64,000 nucleotides of DNA from positions 1,187,001 to 1,251,000 of the forward strand of contig NC_041779.1 of the NCBI RefSeq assembly GCF_900090045.1, written 5' to 3'. The stretch comes from Plasmodium malariae. Taxonomy: Eukaryota > Apicomplexa > Aconoidasida > Haemosporida > Plasmodiidae. Under the pieces are notes generated by a model that saw only the letters and a program-made list of their open reading frames with translations, did not search any database and was not told the origin of the DNA. The position numbers and the translations under genes are program-made. Below, piece by piece: positions 39,181 through 51,655 of this stretch (within the stretch, counting starts at the first letter, position 1; the number at the start of each line of letters is the position of its first letter).

Positions 39181-40071
39181 GTTTATGTTCTACGAAATAA
39201 AATTATTTCCTCCATATTATTATTACGTAATATCTTGTAAGTACACAATACACAAATGAAATATTGTTACCAATGAAAAGAACGTAAACGTGATATATAT
39301 ATATTCAAATACATATGGAATTCTTCTATATGAACGCTGTTAAACGTACAATAAATAAAATATAATTTATAGGTAACACAATAGTCTTTTTCTTCTATCA
39401 GTACATGACAATATTCGTTTAGAGCATATATTATATTGAATTATACGCAATTTTGTATTGTTTACATATAATAAAATTTTTCTTAAATAAGAATAAAAAG
39501 TGTTTTATAATATTTACATATAGATATACAAGAAAAAAAAAAAAAAAAAAAAAATATTTAACCTTTCATATATTTTTAATACTTCCGAATCTTGATAATA
39601 AAAATTACCCACATTATACATATTCATCTAGAGCCTTTAATTCGTCATAGAAAATATTAATGGCTAAGTTAATAAGACAAATACAGAATATATGTTCTTC
39701 ATAATAAAGATATTACTAAAATTATTTTTATTATATATAATTAAATGTTACCCTTTATATTTAAAGTATAAAAACATATAATGGTGAATTACTGTAGCAA
39801 CAGTTATATATAAAAAATAAAAGAATTTATAAAACCAATGAACATTAAACGTAAAAGTTTGGTGAACTTCCGGAGAATTATACACATGTACATTCTATAT
39901 TTCCGCTTTTTTTCGTAATAATTATTTATCATTTTTTTTTTTTTTTTTTATTTCTATACAAAAATTAATAATAAACGGAAGCTGGAAAAGTATGTTACAT
40001 ATTTCATGGGTATTACAACATGAACGAATAAATAAATATATAAATATGCATAAATTAATATGTACATATAT

Positions 40072-40118
<47 letters not shown>

Positions 40119-40529
40119 AATGGACATATACTATGTTAAGTATAATAGTGAAATTACAAATTACAATTAACTGGTGTAGAACAGAGATTAAAAAAAAAAA
40201 AAATAATGAATATCGATGTAAAAACTCAATAAAAACATGTGAACAATAAATAAGTAACACATCAGTACTGTATATATTAATATACAATCGAATTTTGTAT
40301 ATTTTTGTTACTGTATTTGCAAATTATAAAAGTTGATATCAGTTAATTTTTTTTGTTTTTCTTAAAAACATTTAATATCATTTATACATCAACAAAGATT
40401 TTACTTTTACAAACATATAATAAACATATGAATAATATACATTGATGAAAAATAAATTAAAAGTAAATCTTAAAATTAATTATAATTAATAGTTAACTAA
40501 TATAAAAAACGGGGAAAAATAAATTGGTG

Positions 40530-40661
40530 TGTCCCTACCCCTGTATGACTAATGCTGTGTATCAGGATTGTTATTTTGTACTAATATTCTTAAACACGTG
40601 GGAATCGAGCCCTCGACGAATACTTCCAAAGGTAGCACCCTTAACCACTGCGCAAAAGACA
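40530..40661 (-). ncRNA. Structured ncRNA element, type A, copy 1
   Basis: A 132-nt element ends in a short T run on its 3' side. The B-box is degenerate (GGCTCGATTCC). The terminal stem is kept: 5' TGTCTTTT can pair with 3' TAGGGACA at seven of eight positions, though four of the eight 5' bases differ from the best copies. Pair 1 is U-A here against C-G in the best copies, a compensatory change. Confidence 0.6.
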
Positions 40662-41095
40662 ACAAGAATAAAATTTTGTAATTGTAATTATAATTTTTTT
40701 TTTTATATTCACAAAATTTTTAACTTATGTACAAATGAAAAAAAAAATATATATATATGATATTGCAATAACTACAAGCAAAATATGCATAATGTCCATA
40801 AGAGTCTAAATAAACGTAAAGTAGGAATTAGCACAAATAAAAATTTATTAAAATATAAAATTTAAGAAAATTGGTGAAACGTATAAGAAATTATACTTTA
40901 TATTATGCGACTTATGCATAAATGTCTATATTACTTTTCTTAAAATATCTCCAAATAAAAATCTTATAAAATTCATATAAAATGTTTATTAAATTAATTC
41001 TTTTAAATACATATACATAGTGAACATACAATTATAATAAGTAAATATTATTACATTGACATTGCTAATGTAAAAAAGATATAAAAAAATTTGAT

Positions 41096-41227
41096 CGACT
41101 CCATCCCAAGTACTCCCTCGCAGTGATTCATATTAGTATGTTGACTTGTGAACGCCTGATACCCCGGGACTTGAACCAGTTACTATCACTTCCTAATCAA
41201 CACGCCTAACCACTGGTGTACGAGTCG
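41096..41227 (-). ncRNA. Structured ncRNA element, type B, copy 1
   Basis: A 132-nt element. The 5' arm CGACTC pairs perfectly with the 3' arm GAGTCG. The B-box is a consensus-like GGTTCAAGTCC and the A-box region reads TACACCAGTGGTTAGG. Downstream on the RNA strand is AAATTTTTTTAT, a poly-T terminator. Upstream is TATAATTATAATTATA. The copy at 47805-47936 is nearly identical and inverted. Confidence 0.75.
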
Positions 41228-41259
41228 CTTAAAATTATTCTGTATAATTATAATTATAC

Positions 41260-41296
<37 letters not shown>

Positions 41297-41722
41297 ATTT
41301 GATAAAAGTATACATACATAAAAAAAAAAAAAAAAAAATTAAAAATATACCCTCTACAGTGTGTACATATATAAAATTAAGTTATATTAAAATGTATAAT
41401 ATTAAAAAATGTTTTTTGAAAAATGAGGATTTTCTTAAACACAAAACGTTTTATCTACAAGTTTTATGAAAAATTATGAACAGTAAATATTTTTATATCT
41501 CAATTTGCCTGACTTGTGCATAATTATAATATTATGCATTCTTACAATTTTTTATTTTTCATAAAATTTGTAAAAACATCTATCTATATATACATACACA
41601 GTTCATTCACATTTTAGCTGGAACGCAATATAGATGATAAAACATTGTTATTATTTATATCATATGAATAAGTATGTAAGATATTGAGATATTTAAAAAA
41701 TTAAAGATAAAATAGTGATCCC

Positions 41723-41862
41723 CTGCTCTATCCCAAGTTTCTTCTTCAATTGATCAACATAATAACCTTGTTGTTAGAGTTTTAAGAACAAGGGATTAGA
41801 ACATGAAAAACCTGAGACCTCTAGTTCCAAAGCCAACATCCTTAGCCACTATGCTAATAACG
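41723..41862 (-). ncRNA. Structured ncRNA element, type A, copy 2 (degenerate)
   Basis: It is recognisable from GCCACTATGCTAATAACGAC and the TCCCAAG, GATCAAC and CTTAGCCACT landmarks on the plus strand. The B-box is lost (GGGATTAGAACATG on plus) and a small insertion lengthens it to about 140 nt. The terminal stem is broken. Probably a decayed copy. Confidence 0.5.
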
Positions 41863-42316
41863 ACAAGAGAATCACAGTAGCATTGTTATTATATTCATAA
41901 TTTTTTTTTTTTTTTTTTTATATGCATAAAATCTCTCATTTTCGTATATACAACGGAAAAGACGAAAAAAAATGAAATGTTGCTATTACGCCGACATATG
42001 TACATACATAAAATACATAAATATCAAATTAATTAAATGTAAAATACAATTGTTCATAAATAAAATTTTTTTTAAATATTAAATTTATAAAAATTTATGA
42101 TATGTTCTGAAATTTATATTTTATATTAGAAGACATATGCACAAATGTCTGTATTATTATTTTTTAAAAGGTATCCAATAAAAATCATACAAAATGGACA
42201 TTAAATAATTTCTTTTAATCACATACATGTATACACTGTGAAGATACATTAAGTTAAATTTTATATTATTACATTAACATGATTATTGTAAAAATATGTA
42301 AAAAAAAAAAATTAAG

Positions 42317-42447
42317 GGACTCTATCCCTGGTATTTGCACGCAATAGCCATATTAGTATATTGACTAATGAGAGCCTGCTTCCCTGCAACTTGAACCGGT
42401 TACCATCACCTCCTTATCAACATGATTATCCGCTGGAATAAGTGTCT
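42317..42447 (-). ncRNA. Structured ncRNA element, type B, copy 2
   Basis: A 131-nt element. The B-box is close to consensus (GGTTCAAGTTG). The terminal stem is weakened to about four of six pairs. It is followed by a poly-T run on the RNA strand. Confidence 0.55.
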
Positions 42448-42910
42448 ATTAAAACTGTTTTATGTAATTATAATTATGCTCTTTTTTTTTCTTTTTTTTC
42501 TTCGTTTTATATATGTATTCATATAATTAATTGAATGGAAGTTAAAAAACATATTCCTTGTACTAGTTATTCGAATGCGTGCGTAAAATAAAATTAAAAT
42601 GTATAATGTTCAAAATAATTTTAAAAAAATTATGAACATTTATACATATAAAATGTTATATTTTCTAGTTTTATAAGAAAAATTATGAACAGTTCATGTA
42701 TTTATATTTCAAAATTGCCTGACTTGTTCATAATTTTGCTATGTTCTTTCTCTTTTTTTTTAATTAAAAAATATCTGAAAAGATATATAACATTAATTCT
42801 TTTTTAAACTGCAATTTAATACTTATGATAAAATATGGATATTATTTATTTTATATAAGTATCAATATGTAGTATTTATATTTAAAAAGTAAAAAAAAAA
42901 AAAAATGGTG

Positions 42911-43042
42911 CGCCCCTACCCCAATCTGCTTTTTCAGAAGATCCAGATGTTAAACTTTGTTGTAATAGTTTGGAATTCGAGAGACTCGAACCCCAGACAA
43001 TTATTTCCAAAGGTAACATCCTTAGCTACTGTGCAAGGGACG
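42911..43042 (-). ncRNA. Structured ncRNA element, type A, copy 3
   Basis: A 132-nt element. 5' CGTCCCTT can pair with 3' TAGGGGCG at seven of eight positions. The B-box is GGTTCGAGTCT and the A-box TTGCACAGTAGC. The RNA ends GCGCACCA followed by more than ten T. The apparent plus-strand frame MVRPYPN here is antisense to the element. Confidence 0.65.
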
Positions 43043-43554
43043 ACAAGAAAATTATATTGTTTCTTTAATTATATTTATAATTTTTTTTTTTTTTTTTTTA
43101 TACATATGTGATATGTTTTTCACATTTTTATGCCCGAGAAAAAAATATATGCCAACGTAATAAATAATTTGAATTTATGTATACTCTTAAAATACAAAAA
43201 AATTCAAGAAAAATGGATGAAATATAAGAATATGTATTTAGGCTGAAAATTTTTAAATTAACACAATTTGGTAGAAATATTTAAGTGCAAAAAATTATAA
43301 CAATTTCCCTACATGCATAAAATAGGTGTATATTATTTTATTTATTTTTTTTTATAATTTTTTTAAAAAAATTCATTTATTTTTTTTAATTGTTTATGAT
43401 AATTTTACGAACTAGTATGGAACAGTACTCCTGTCGTTCCCTTTTCTTAAATACAAACATTTTACAAATATAAACATATAAAAAAAATAATTTTTTTTGT
43501 GTTATTTTATCTATTTAATGATAAAAAAAAAAGTGCGAAAAATTAAAATTGGTG

Positions 43555-43690
43555 TGTATTGAATGCAAACTTATTTTTTGCATAGGATACATATGTTAAC
43601 TTTTTCGTGAAAATTTTTAAGCAGTGGTATTCTATCATGTGGTCCGTACTTCCAAATATAACATACTTCTCTACTTCCTGTGAAAGGACA
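43555..43690 (-). ncRNA. Structured ncRNA element, type A, copy 4 (strongly degenerate)
   Basis: It is identified by position in the 600-bp series and by weak matches (GTTAACTTT, TACTTCCAAA, ACATACTT, GGACAGGAAAATT). A and B boxes are not intact. Confidence 0.35.
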
Positions 43691-44312
43691 GGAAAATTGT
43701 ATTGTAATTGTATTCTTAATTTTTTACTTATATAATATCAAAATACAATGGAACGCAGTCTGTTTTTTTACCTTTATATACTCACCATTTTCACTATAAC
43801 GTTCTCACCGTTTTCTCTAATATATTCTCACCATTTTCTATTTTACATATTATCCATTTTTTCTTTCTCCACTTTTTGTTTCTTGATATAAATAAATAAA
43901 AAAAAAATATCCGAAATAGGATATTGTAATAATAACTGTTTTACATATATAGTTAATAGCTGTATATATTCTAAAGTTAATGTATGTACACGTGTAAATA
44001 AATAAATAGGAAGAATTATAAAATTCAATTCCAAAATATTTTTCAAAATTAACGTCCTTAATGCAAACTAATTAGACTATTTGTGTATAACAGAGCTTAT
44101 TTTTTATTTTTATTATTTTTTTTTTTTATATTTTAAAAATGTTATTTTAGCTAGTTTGTTTCTTTTATAGTTGTTAAAAAAAATGATACAGACTTCAAAA
44201 TACCTATATACTTAAAATACATGAATATGGTAAGTATTAGTTAGATAATTGTTTTATACAATTTTATATATTTAATAATAATTTAGAGTTTAATAAAAAA
44301 AAAAAAAAAAAA

Positions 44313-44444
44313 GCTCCACTTTTACAATGTAACTGCTACTGTGAACGCAAACGTTAACTTTGTCGTAAGAGTTTGGAACCCGTAGGATACGAAACTTTGA
44401 CACGTACTTTCAATATCAGAATAGTTAGTTACAGAGAAAAAGCG
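44313..44444 (-). ncRNA. Structured ncRNA element, type A, copy 5 (strongly degenerate)
   Basis: Shares GTTAACTTTGTCGTAAGAGTTT and the ACTTTCAATATCAG region with type A copies, in the expected order and spacing. The B-box region is mutated (GGATACGAAACTTTG on plus). Confidence 0.4.
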
Positions 44445-44875
44445 GTAAGATAATTATATCTTCATGTAATTATAATTTTTTTTTTTGTATACTTAAGTAC
44501 AAATGTTAAAAAAAAAAAAATGCAATAATGATTATTTTAATATATTCATATAATTAAAATGCATAAATATCAAAATAATTAAATACAAAATATCATTGTT
44601 CATAAATAAAACTTTTTTTAAATGTTATATTTATAAAAATTTATGACATTTTCATAAATTTAACTTTCATAATGCATGATTTATGCATAAATGTTTTTAT
44701 CGTTTTTCTATTTAAAAAAGTGTCCAATAAAAATCATATAAAAATTATACAAAGTTCATATTAAATAATTTCTTTTAAAAAATATACGTATGCATAGTGA
44801 TCATATAACAAGAATAATTGAATACTAATTAACTAATAATAAATAATGTTAAAATATGTAAAAAAAAAAATTAAG

Positions 44876-45005
44876 AGACCCCTATCCCAGGTATTTGCTT
44901 TCACTGGTTCTTACTATGCTATCTAGTGAGAGACTGCTTCCCGGGAACTTGAATTAGTTATCAACACTTTCTTATTAGAATATCTAACGAGTGGAATAAG
45001 AGTCG
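44876..45005 (-). ncRNA. Structured ncRNA element, type B, copy 3
   Basis: A 130-nt element. 5' CGACTC can pair with 3' GGGTCT at five of six positions, one a wobble. The B-box is degenerate (AATTCAAGTTC). Type B landmarks TATCCCAGGTATTTGC and CTTATTAGAATATCTAACGA are present on the plus strand. Confidence 0.5.
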
Positions 45006-45467
45006 CTTAAAGCTATTTCGTGCAATTATAATTATATTAATATAAATTGTTTTTTTTTAATCGTACTTGTGCTTATATATTCAGATAAATAAAAAAATAT
45101 ATATATGCCCATTATACTAGTTCCTGAAATAAGCATATAAAATAAAATTAAATTGTATATTATCCAAAATAAAGGAATTAATAATATTAATATTCATAAA
45201 TATAAAATATATTATGAATCCGTTTTGTAAACAGTTATGAACAGTGAATATTTTTATACCTCAATTTTCCTGACTTGTGAATAATTATAAATTATGCTTT
45301 CTTACAGTCTTATATTTTTCATAAAATTTGTAAAAATAAATACGGTTAATTTTTATTTTAATTGGATCACAATATGGTTGATAAAATACAATTATTATTT
45401 ATTGAATATAAATAAATATATAAGTTATTGAATATTTAAAAATGTCAAAAAAAAAAAAAAAATGGTG

Positions 45468-45598
45468 CGCCACTATCCCAAGCTGCTTATTCAATGGATC
45501 CAAATGCTAACATTGTCGTAAGAATTTTAAGCCCGAGGGATTCGAACCTGCGATCCTTAGTTCCAAAGTTAACACCCTTAGCCACTGTGCTAGTGACG
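45468..45598 (-). ncRNA. Structured ncRNA element, type A, copy 6 (well preserved)
   Basis: A 131-nt element with intact A-box TAGCACAGTGG and B-box GGTTCGAATCC. 5' CGTCACTA pairs with 3' TAGTGGCG at all eight positions. Compared with copy 9, pair 5 has changed from C-G to A-U on both sides, a true compensatory change. The RNA runs GCGCACCA into a run of more than ten T, a good pol III stop. Upstream is a poly-A run and then an AATTATAAGTATAAACACAA-type AT element. Confidence 0.8.
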
Positions 45599-46515
45599 AC
45601 AAGAAAATAATATTGTCATTGTGTTTATACTTATAATTTTTTTTTTTTTACGTGTGGCACATATTTGTACTTATATAAAAAAAAAGTTGTGTTTGTCAGA
45701 GTAATTTAAATGTTCATCAATGTTTTAGTGAAAGTTTAAATACTTATATAAAAATAAAATAAAAATAAGCACTAATGAGAATGGATAAATATAGAACATT
45801 TTCTTGCCTTAATTAGAATAACATTAAGGAAAAGTTTATTAACTATATTTTTTTATATCTTATTTTACCTGAACAAATTATATTTATTTTCTCTTTTTAA
45901 ATTTCTGATTATAACCATATTAAAAAAAAATAAAGTGGAATACCCGTTTTATCCTGAATTTTATGACAAAAATATAAGCTTTTATTATATGAGGAATAAA
46001 TTTTTATATTTTTTTGATTATATATTCATGTTCACCAAATTAAAATTATGAAGTATGTGAGCATAAGTAATTTTGCTTAAAATATTTTCTTCTAAAGCTG
46101 GAAAACTTTTAATGTAAAGAAGCTTATTAAAAAATTAAATATAACCTGCACGTGTCAGGTAGCAAAAAAGTATGTTTAATGTTTTAAAAAAAATATTTTT
46201 AAGATCTTATTCATTTATTTTTTTTTTTGCATAATATATCTTTCATTGTTTAGTTATATGATATGTTGTAGAAAAGTGCTGGCACACACTACAAAATTTA
46301 TTAGTTATTTAGAGTTAATTCATAATATACAAAATCTAGCTAAATAAGTGAAACATTATAAGATAGAAGGAAAAATTAGTTAATATACACATGTAAAATG
46401 TTTTTTTAAAATATTAAGCATACAGTAATAAAATGATGAGAACTGTGTAGTTTTCAGTATTTATCGTAAAAGATTTAAAAGCTTTTTTGATTTTTTCCTA
46501 GGTTTATTCATATGT

Positions 46516-46589
46516 ACTACTACTGCTACTACTGCTACTACTGCCACTACTGCCACTACTGCCACTACTGCCACTACTGCCACTACTGC
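46516..46589. repeat. CTACTGCCA / CTACTGCTA microsatellite
   Basis: Nine-nt units of CTACTACTG and CCACTACTG lie inside the island. Open frames through it are short and have no coding context. Confidence 0.8.
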
Positions 46590-47733
46590 AGATATGAAAG
46601 ACATTTATCTTCTTTAAGTTAGTCATATTTTTCTATATCGTAAAAAAATGTTGTATCAAGGGTAAAAAGAAGAACATATTGCTATAACTGCATAGCTATC
46701 ATAATAATGTAATAAAAAATAAAGATATATAAGAAAAAAGAGATTAAGATAAATAGCCTTTAGTTATTCTCCAGAATTTTGAAATATTTTAGGTAAAAAT
46801 TTCCATTATGCAAATATGAACTAGCGTTATTATAACGTGTTTTCATAGTATTGGAATACATTCTTTAGGGACTGTTGAAATATATAATATACATTTTGAT
46901 TAAATTCTGTAAATATATTTCTTTTTTTTTTTCATCACATATATATATTTACGTGTGTGTATTCATGAAGATAAATTTTTATAGTCCTACAAAACAAATT
47001 AAGAATAGAACTATGTTCTAAACAACTGCTACTGTAAAAGTGAGATACATATATATCAAGGATAACCTAGGGTGTTAATATTACCGATATTTATACAATT
47101 TTTTTTTTTGTTTATTTCAACAGCAGAAAATTCTGAATATAATACATATATTAAATAAAATATCTAGTTTCACAAAGTTTATCAACATGCAAGTAGTAAA
47201 TGAACGCATTCAATAATATATCATCTCCGTCAGAAATATTTATTTCAAAAAAAATAACATATACTCATATTACATAAATACTTAAGCATATTTCTTTCAC
47301 CCCTTATATATATATACTTATTCTAAGAAATAGGTGTTTCATAATAATATATTCATAGTACAAAATTTTTAAAATACTGTGCTTTCACATATGCATACAT
47401 TATAATAACGAAATTATGTTATATGTCTCTTTTATAAATAGAATAAATAACTACATATATTCAACCAAATAGAAGAAAAACAAAATTAATTAAAAGAACA
47501 ACAAAATTATGCACAAGTCAGGCAAAGTGAAATATAAAAATATTTACTGTTCATAATTTTTCATAAAACTTGTAGATAAAACGTTTTGTGTTTAAGAAAA
47601 TCCTCATTTTTCAAAAAACATTATTTAATATTATACATTTTAATATAACTTAATTTTATATATGTACACACTGTAGAGGGTATATTTTTAATTTTTTTTT
47701 TTTTTTTTTTATGTATGTATACTTTTATCAAAT

Positions 47734-47772
<39 letters not shown>

Positions 47773-47804
47773 GTATAATTATAATTATACAGAATAATTT
47801 TAAG

Positions 47805-47936
47805 CGACTCGTACACCAGTGGTTAGGCGTGTTGATTAGGAAGTGATAGTAACTGGTTCAAGTCCCGGGGTATCAGGCGTTCACAAGTCAACATACTAAT
47901 ATGAATCACTGCGAGGGAGTACTTGGGATGGAGTCG
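47805..47936 (+). ncRNA. Structured ncRNA element, type B, copy 4 (inverted, well preserved)
   Basis: A 132-nt element that reads CGACTCGTACACCAGTGG at its 5' end and closes with GAGTCG. The B-box is GGTTCAAGTCC. It is followed by ATCAAATTTTTTTT. It lies within a roughly 520-bp inverted duplicate of the copy at 41096-41227, including both flanks. Confidence 0.75.
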
Positions 47937-48377
47937 ATCAAATTTTTTTTATATTTTTTTTACATTAGCAATGTCAATGTAATAATATTTACTTATTATA
48001 ATTGTATGTTCACTATGTATATGTATTAAAATAAAAATAATTTAATCTCAGCTGTGTATGATTTTTATTGGATACATTTAAAAAAAAAAATATATAATAT
48101 AACCAGTGTCGCATGCGTCAGGTAATATTAAATATAAATTTATGTACACATCATAAATTTCTTTAAATTTAATACTTTTTTTAATTTTTTATGTTCATCC
48201 ATATATTTCGTTTAATTCGTTTGATTTTTGCTTATTTTATTTATATAAATAAGTTCAAATAAATATTACAGAGGCATATATTTTTTCCCTTTGTATGTAC
48301 AAAAGAGACAGAATTTGTGCATAAAAAAAAAAAAAAAAATTATGACTATAATCAGAATGACCAGATTATTTTCTTGT

Positions 48378-48508
48378 CATCACTAGCACAGTGGCTAGGA
48401 ATGTTAATTTTAGAACTAAGTGTATTAGTTTCGAATACTTCTCGCTTAAAATTCTTACGACAATGTTATCATTTGGATCCACTAAATAAGCAGATTGGGA
48501 TATGGGCG
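48378..48508 (+). ncRNA. Structured ncRNA element, type A, copy 7 (inverted)
   Basis: A 131-nt element. It keeps the A-box TAGCACAGTGG, but the B-box is degenerate (GTTTCGAATAC) and the terminal stem has several mismatches. It ends GGGCGCACTATCTTTTT. Together with the type B copy at 47.8 kb it mirrors the A-B order of the main cluster. Confidence 0.6.
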
Positions 48509-48599
48509 CACTATCTTTTTATTTTCTTTATAGAATGCCATTAAATACATGAATGAACATGATATTATATTATAAAAAAAATATATATGTATTCAATAT

Positions 48600-49823
48600 A
48601 CCTTTAAAAAAAAAAAAGATTAATACCATTAAAAAGGATTAATTGCGTTAATCCATTGCTAAAAAAATAATCATATCATTAAATCGATTTTTTCATTTTT
48701 GCATAATGAAGATAAAACATACATCCATGTTATGCACAATTGATGTACTTAGTGGTGTTGCAGTAGTTATCCCTGAGGTACCACTAAAAAGAATGAATGC
48801 GTTAATTTTTTCTATTTATGAAAATTAACTTGTTTCATTGTTTAAATTTTATGTATATAGAAATTATCCATGCGTACACACAGATAATTATTGGAATATC
48901 TGATTTTATTTTTTGTTTCGTTTTTACTTAAGTATGCGTCGAAATTTTGTGAGAGGAAACAATGGTTAGTGTATAAGAGTGAAAATAGTAAATATACTAG
49001 AATGCGCATAGTAAGTGTACTATAGTGAAATAGTAAGTATAGTATAGAGAAATAGTAAGTATACTGTATATAAATAGTAAGTATAGTATAGAGAAATAGT
49101 AAGTATAGTATAGAGAAATAGTAAGTATAGTATAGAGAAATAGTAAGTATAGTATAGAGAAATAGTAAGAATATTAGAGTGAAAATGGGGAGCATATATA
49201 AAAGTAATCGTGTGGAGTTTATAAATCTAAATAATATCGAAAATGTTAAAGTAAAATACGATTATCTTATATAAGCAGAAAATTATAAGCATAATTGCAA
49301 TGGCAATAAAAATTATTTGCTGTTACATATTCAGTTGCTAGTATTAATGAAGATGGATGTGCAAGTCGAGGTCTTTATTGCCAATGTTATCTCCAAATTT
49401 TCATAGTAATGTTTGCATGTGTATCCTCTGCAAAATAATAAGATTGGGGTAAGGGAATGCCAAAATATTTTTTCATATTCCTTTGTATTAACATGAAATG
49501 CTTTCAATTGTAATGTCAAATGTTTTTAATAGTAATATGAAATGTTTCAATTATTTATACTTACTATTTAAGTGTGTGTACAAAAAAAGAATAATATAAA
49601 AGATGAGTAATCTTTTTAATAATTATCTAGGAATTGAAACAAATTAATAACATCTTGAAATTTTGTGAAAAAAAAAAATATATATATATATGTACAGCAA
49701 TTTCATGCACACATCAGGGATATGTTGCTATATGTGTAAGCACTTTTGAGGAATTCTTAGAAATTTATTATTTCATTTATAGTTTAATGATGAATATTCT
49801 TACTCATCGACAAATAAACTACA

Positions 49824-49857
<34 letters not shown>

Positions 49858-50835
49858 TTTGTATGGTTAATGAGATATAATAAAATTTTTTGTTATTGCT
49901 CTTCCAATGGAATAGCTATATTTACATATATATATATATATATATATATAGCTATTCGAGCAAAAACAAAAAAAAAAATTAAATTTATAACTACATGTAG
50001 ACAAATTAATCATTAAAAAAAGAAAAATTACACGAATACAAATTATATAAAAGTAAATATGAAAAAATAGAAATAAGTAAAAAAGGGTTTATGTATAATT
50101 TTATATGAGATTGGTTATTCTTGAATAATGCATCATATTTTGCTTTCTCATTTTTAATATTTCACTTAATAACATTACATAAAATGCATATATTTTATTA
50201 CAATATAATCTACAAACATTTATATTTTTTTAAATGTTAATATATAATTCGTTATTTTACTTTCATAATAATAAAAAATTTACATTATGTAGCTTATTAA
50301 TTTATACATCATTAGGAATTAACATTTTCAATATAGTAAAAACTGATTTTTCTAATTCATCATTTTATGAAAAATTTGAACAGTACCTGAACAAATCATA
50401 TAAAATTTGAGTTACGTTATTTAATGGAATAGTAAATTTCCTGTAATACATTCATTTAATACATGTTTGTAAGAATATTTTCATTATATTGTATGATGTA
50501 TTGTGTGGCATCACAGGGATGATATAAAATTATTCGCTATGAAATACTTGTACAGCTTAATATACAATCATTATGAACAAATTATGAACAAATTATGAAC
50601 AAATTATAAACAAATTATAAAGCAAAAGAAATGATATATATTTCATAAGTAAAATGCAAATAAATGAATAATTCTGTTGAAGTGTAGGGAAATTACGCAT
50701 ATTTTTACATTTCAAAATTTCCAAATGATCTGCATGTCGTACGTTTTCCTAATTTACCAACATTCACTATGAGATATACGAACATAATATTAACTTGCTA
50801 AAATTGTTAAATAAACACACCCTCATGGCATATGC

Positions 50836-50881
<46 letters not shown>

Positions 50882-51480
50882 CAATAGGTAGTGTATTCAT
50901 AATATTGATTTTTAATGAGTACTAGAAAATTCATTAATAACCACTTAACATATAATGCACTAAAAAAAATGGCATTTCCAGTAAGAAAATTAAAATAGAA
51001 AATAATATTACTTAAAGAAAAGTGTAATATAGTGCGTGTTCGCTTATTTACATTAAAAAAGTAAAATTAAATTAAAAGAAAATAACCCAATTAATTTATT
51101 AACCGATCAGATATTTTCTTATAATGCAATACTATAATTCGAAAAATACTATACCATTAATGTACGCAATATAATAAGCATAACAATAAATTATAAATCT
51201 CAAAATAAAAATTAAAGTAACAAACATATTTAAAGATAGTAATAAAGTTAATAATAGCTATACTTAAAATAATTAAAAATAATAATTCAAAATATGTATA
51301 AGCAATAAATTTTGTATTATCTTTTTGAAAAATATTCAAGTAATAAAATCTTTCTTTCCTCTTAACTGTATACACCATAACATAAGCATTATGCTCTTGA
51401 TATTACTTATTATATATAAGGAAATGTTCATATATATAACCCATTAATATTTGGAAAAAAAAAGAAAAAATACATTATAC
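48600..51480. other. Island DNA between the two element clusters
   Basis: No gene seen. Contents: an 8-bp stem hairpin (TTAGTGGT at 48749, ACCACTAA at 48780), the 22-nt repeat at 49.0-49.2 kb, (TA)n at 49928-49950 and 50838-50880, and very AT-rich unique sequence. Confidence 0.6.
49013..49178. repeat. 22-nt AAATAGTAAGTATAGTATAGAG minisatellite
   Basis: About seven units with small variants. It gives a Tyr/Leu/Phe/Ser-rich frame on the minus strand that I regard as a shadow of the repeat. Confidence 0.8.
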
Positions 51481-51606
51481 CAAACATATTATACTAAACA
51501 TATTATACTAAGCATATTATACTAAACATATTATACTAAGCATATTATACTAAACATATTATACTAAACATATTATACTAAACATATTATACTAAACATA
51601 TTATAT
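51478..51606. repeat. 14-nt CATATTATACTAAA minisatellite
   Basis: Nine units, two with AAGC in place of AAAC, directly upstream (plus-strand sense) of the second element cluster. Confidence 0.85.
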
Positions 51607-51655
51607 TAAATACAAAAAAAAAAAAAAGATAAAAAAAAAGAAAAAGAAATAATTT

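Noticed and set aside
36300..40500. Centromere
   Set aside because: Plasmodium centromeres are compact, extremely AT-rich blocks of about 2 kb with internal short repeats. I see no block of that character distinct from its surroundings, though I could not compute composition.
40524..40760. Plus-strand ORFs at 40524, 42905 and 48317 that look alike (VCPYP, VRPYPN)
   Set aside because: The 40524 and 42905 frames run antisense across the ncRNA elements and the 48317 frame runs along an element's RNA sense. They resemble each other only because the elements do, and other copies break the frame.
45468..45598. Ordinary tRNA gene
   Set aside because: The boxes fit, but the element is about 131 nt, has no seven-pair acceptor stem adjacent to the T arm and no clear anticodon stem. 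The 60 nt after the B-box separate the closing stem arms.
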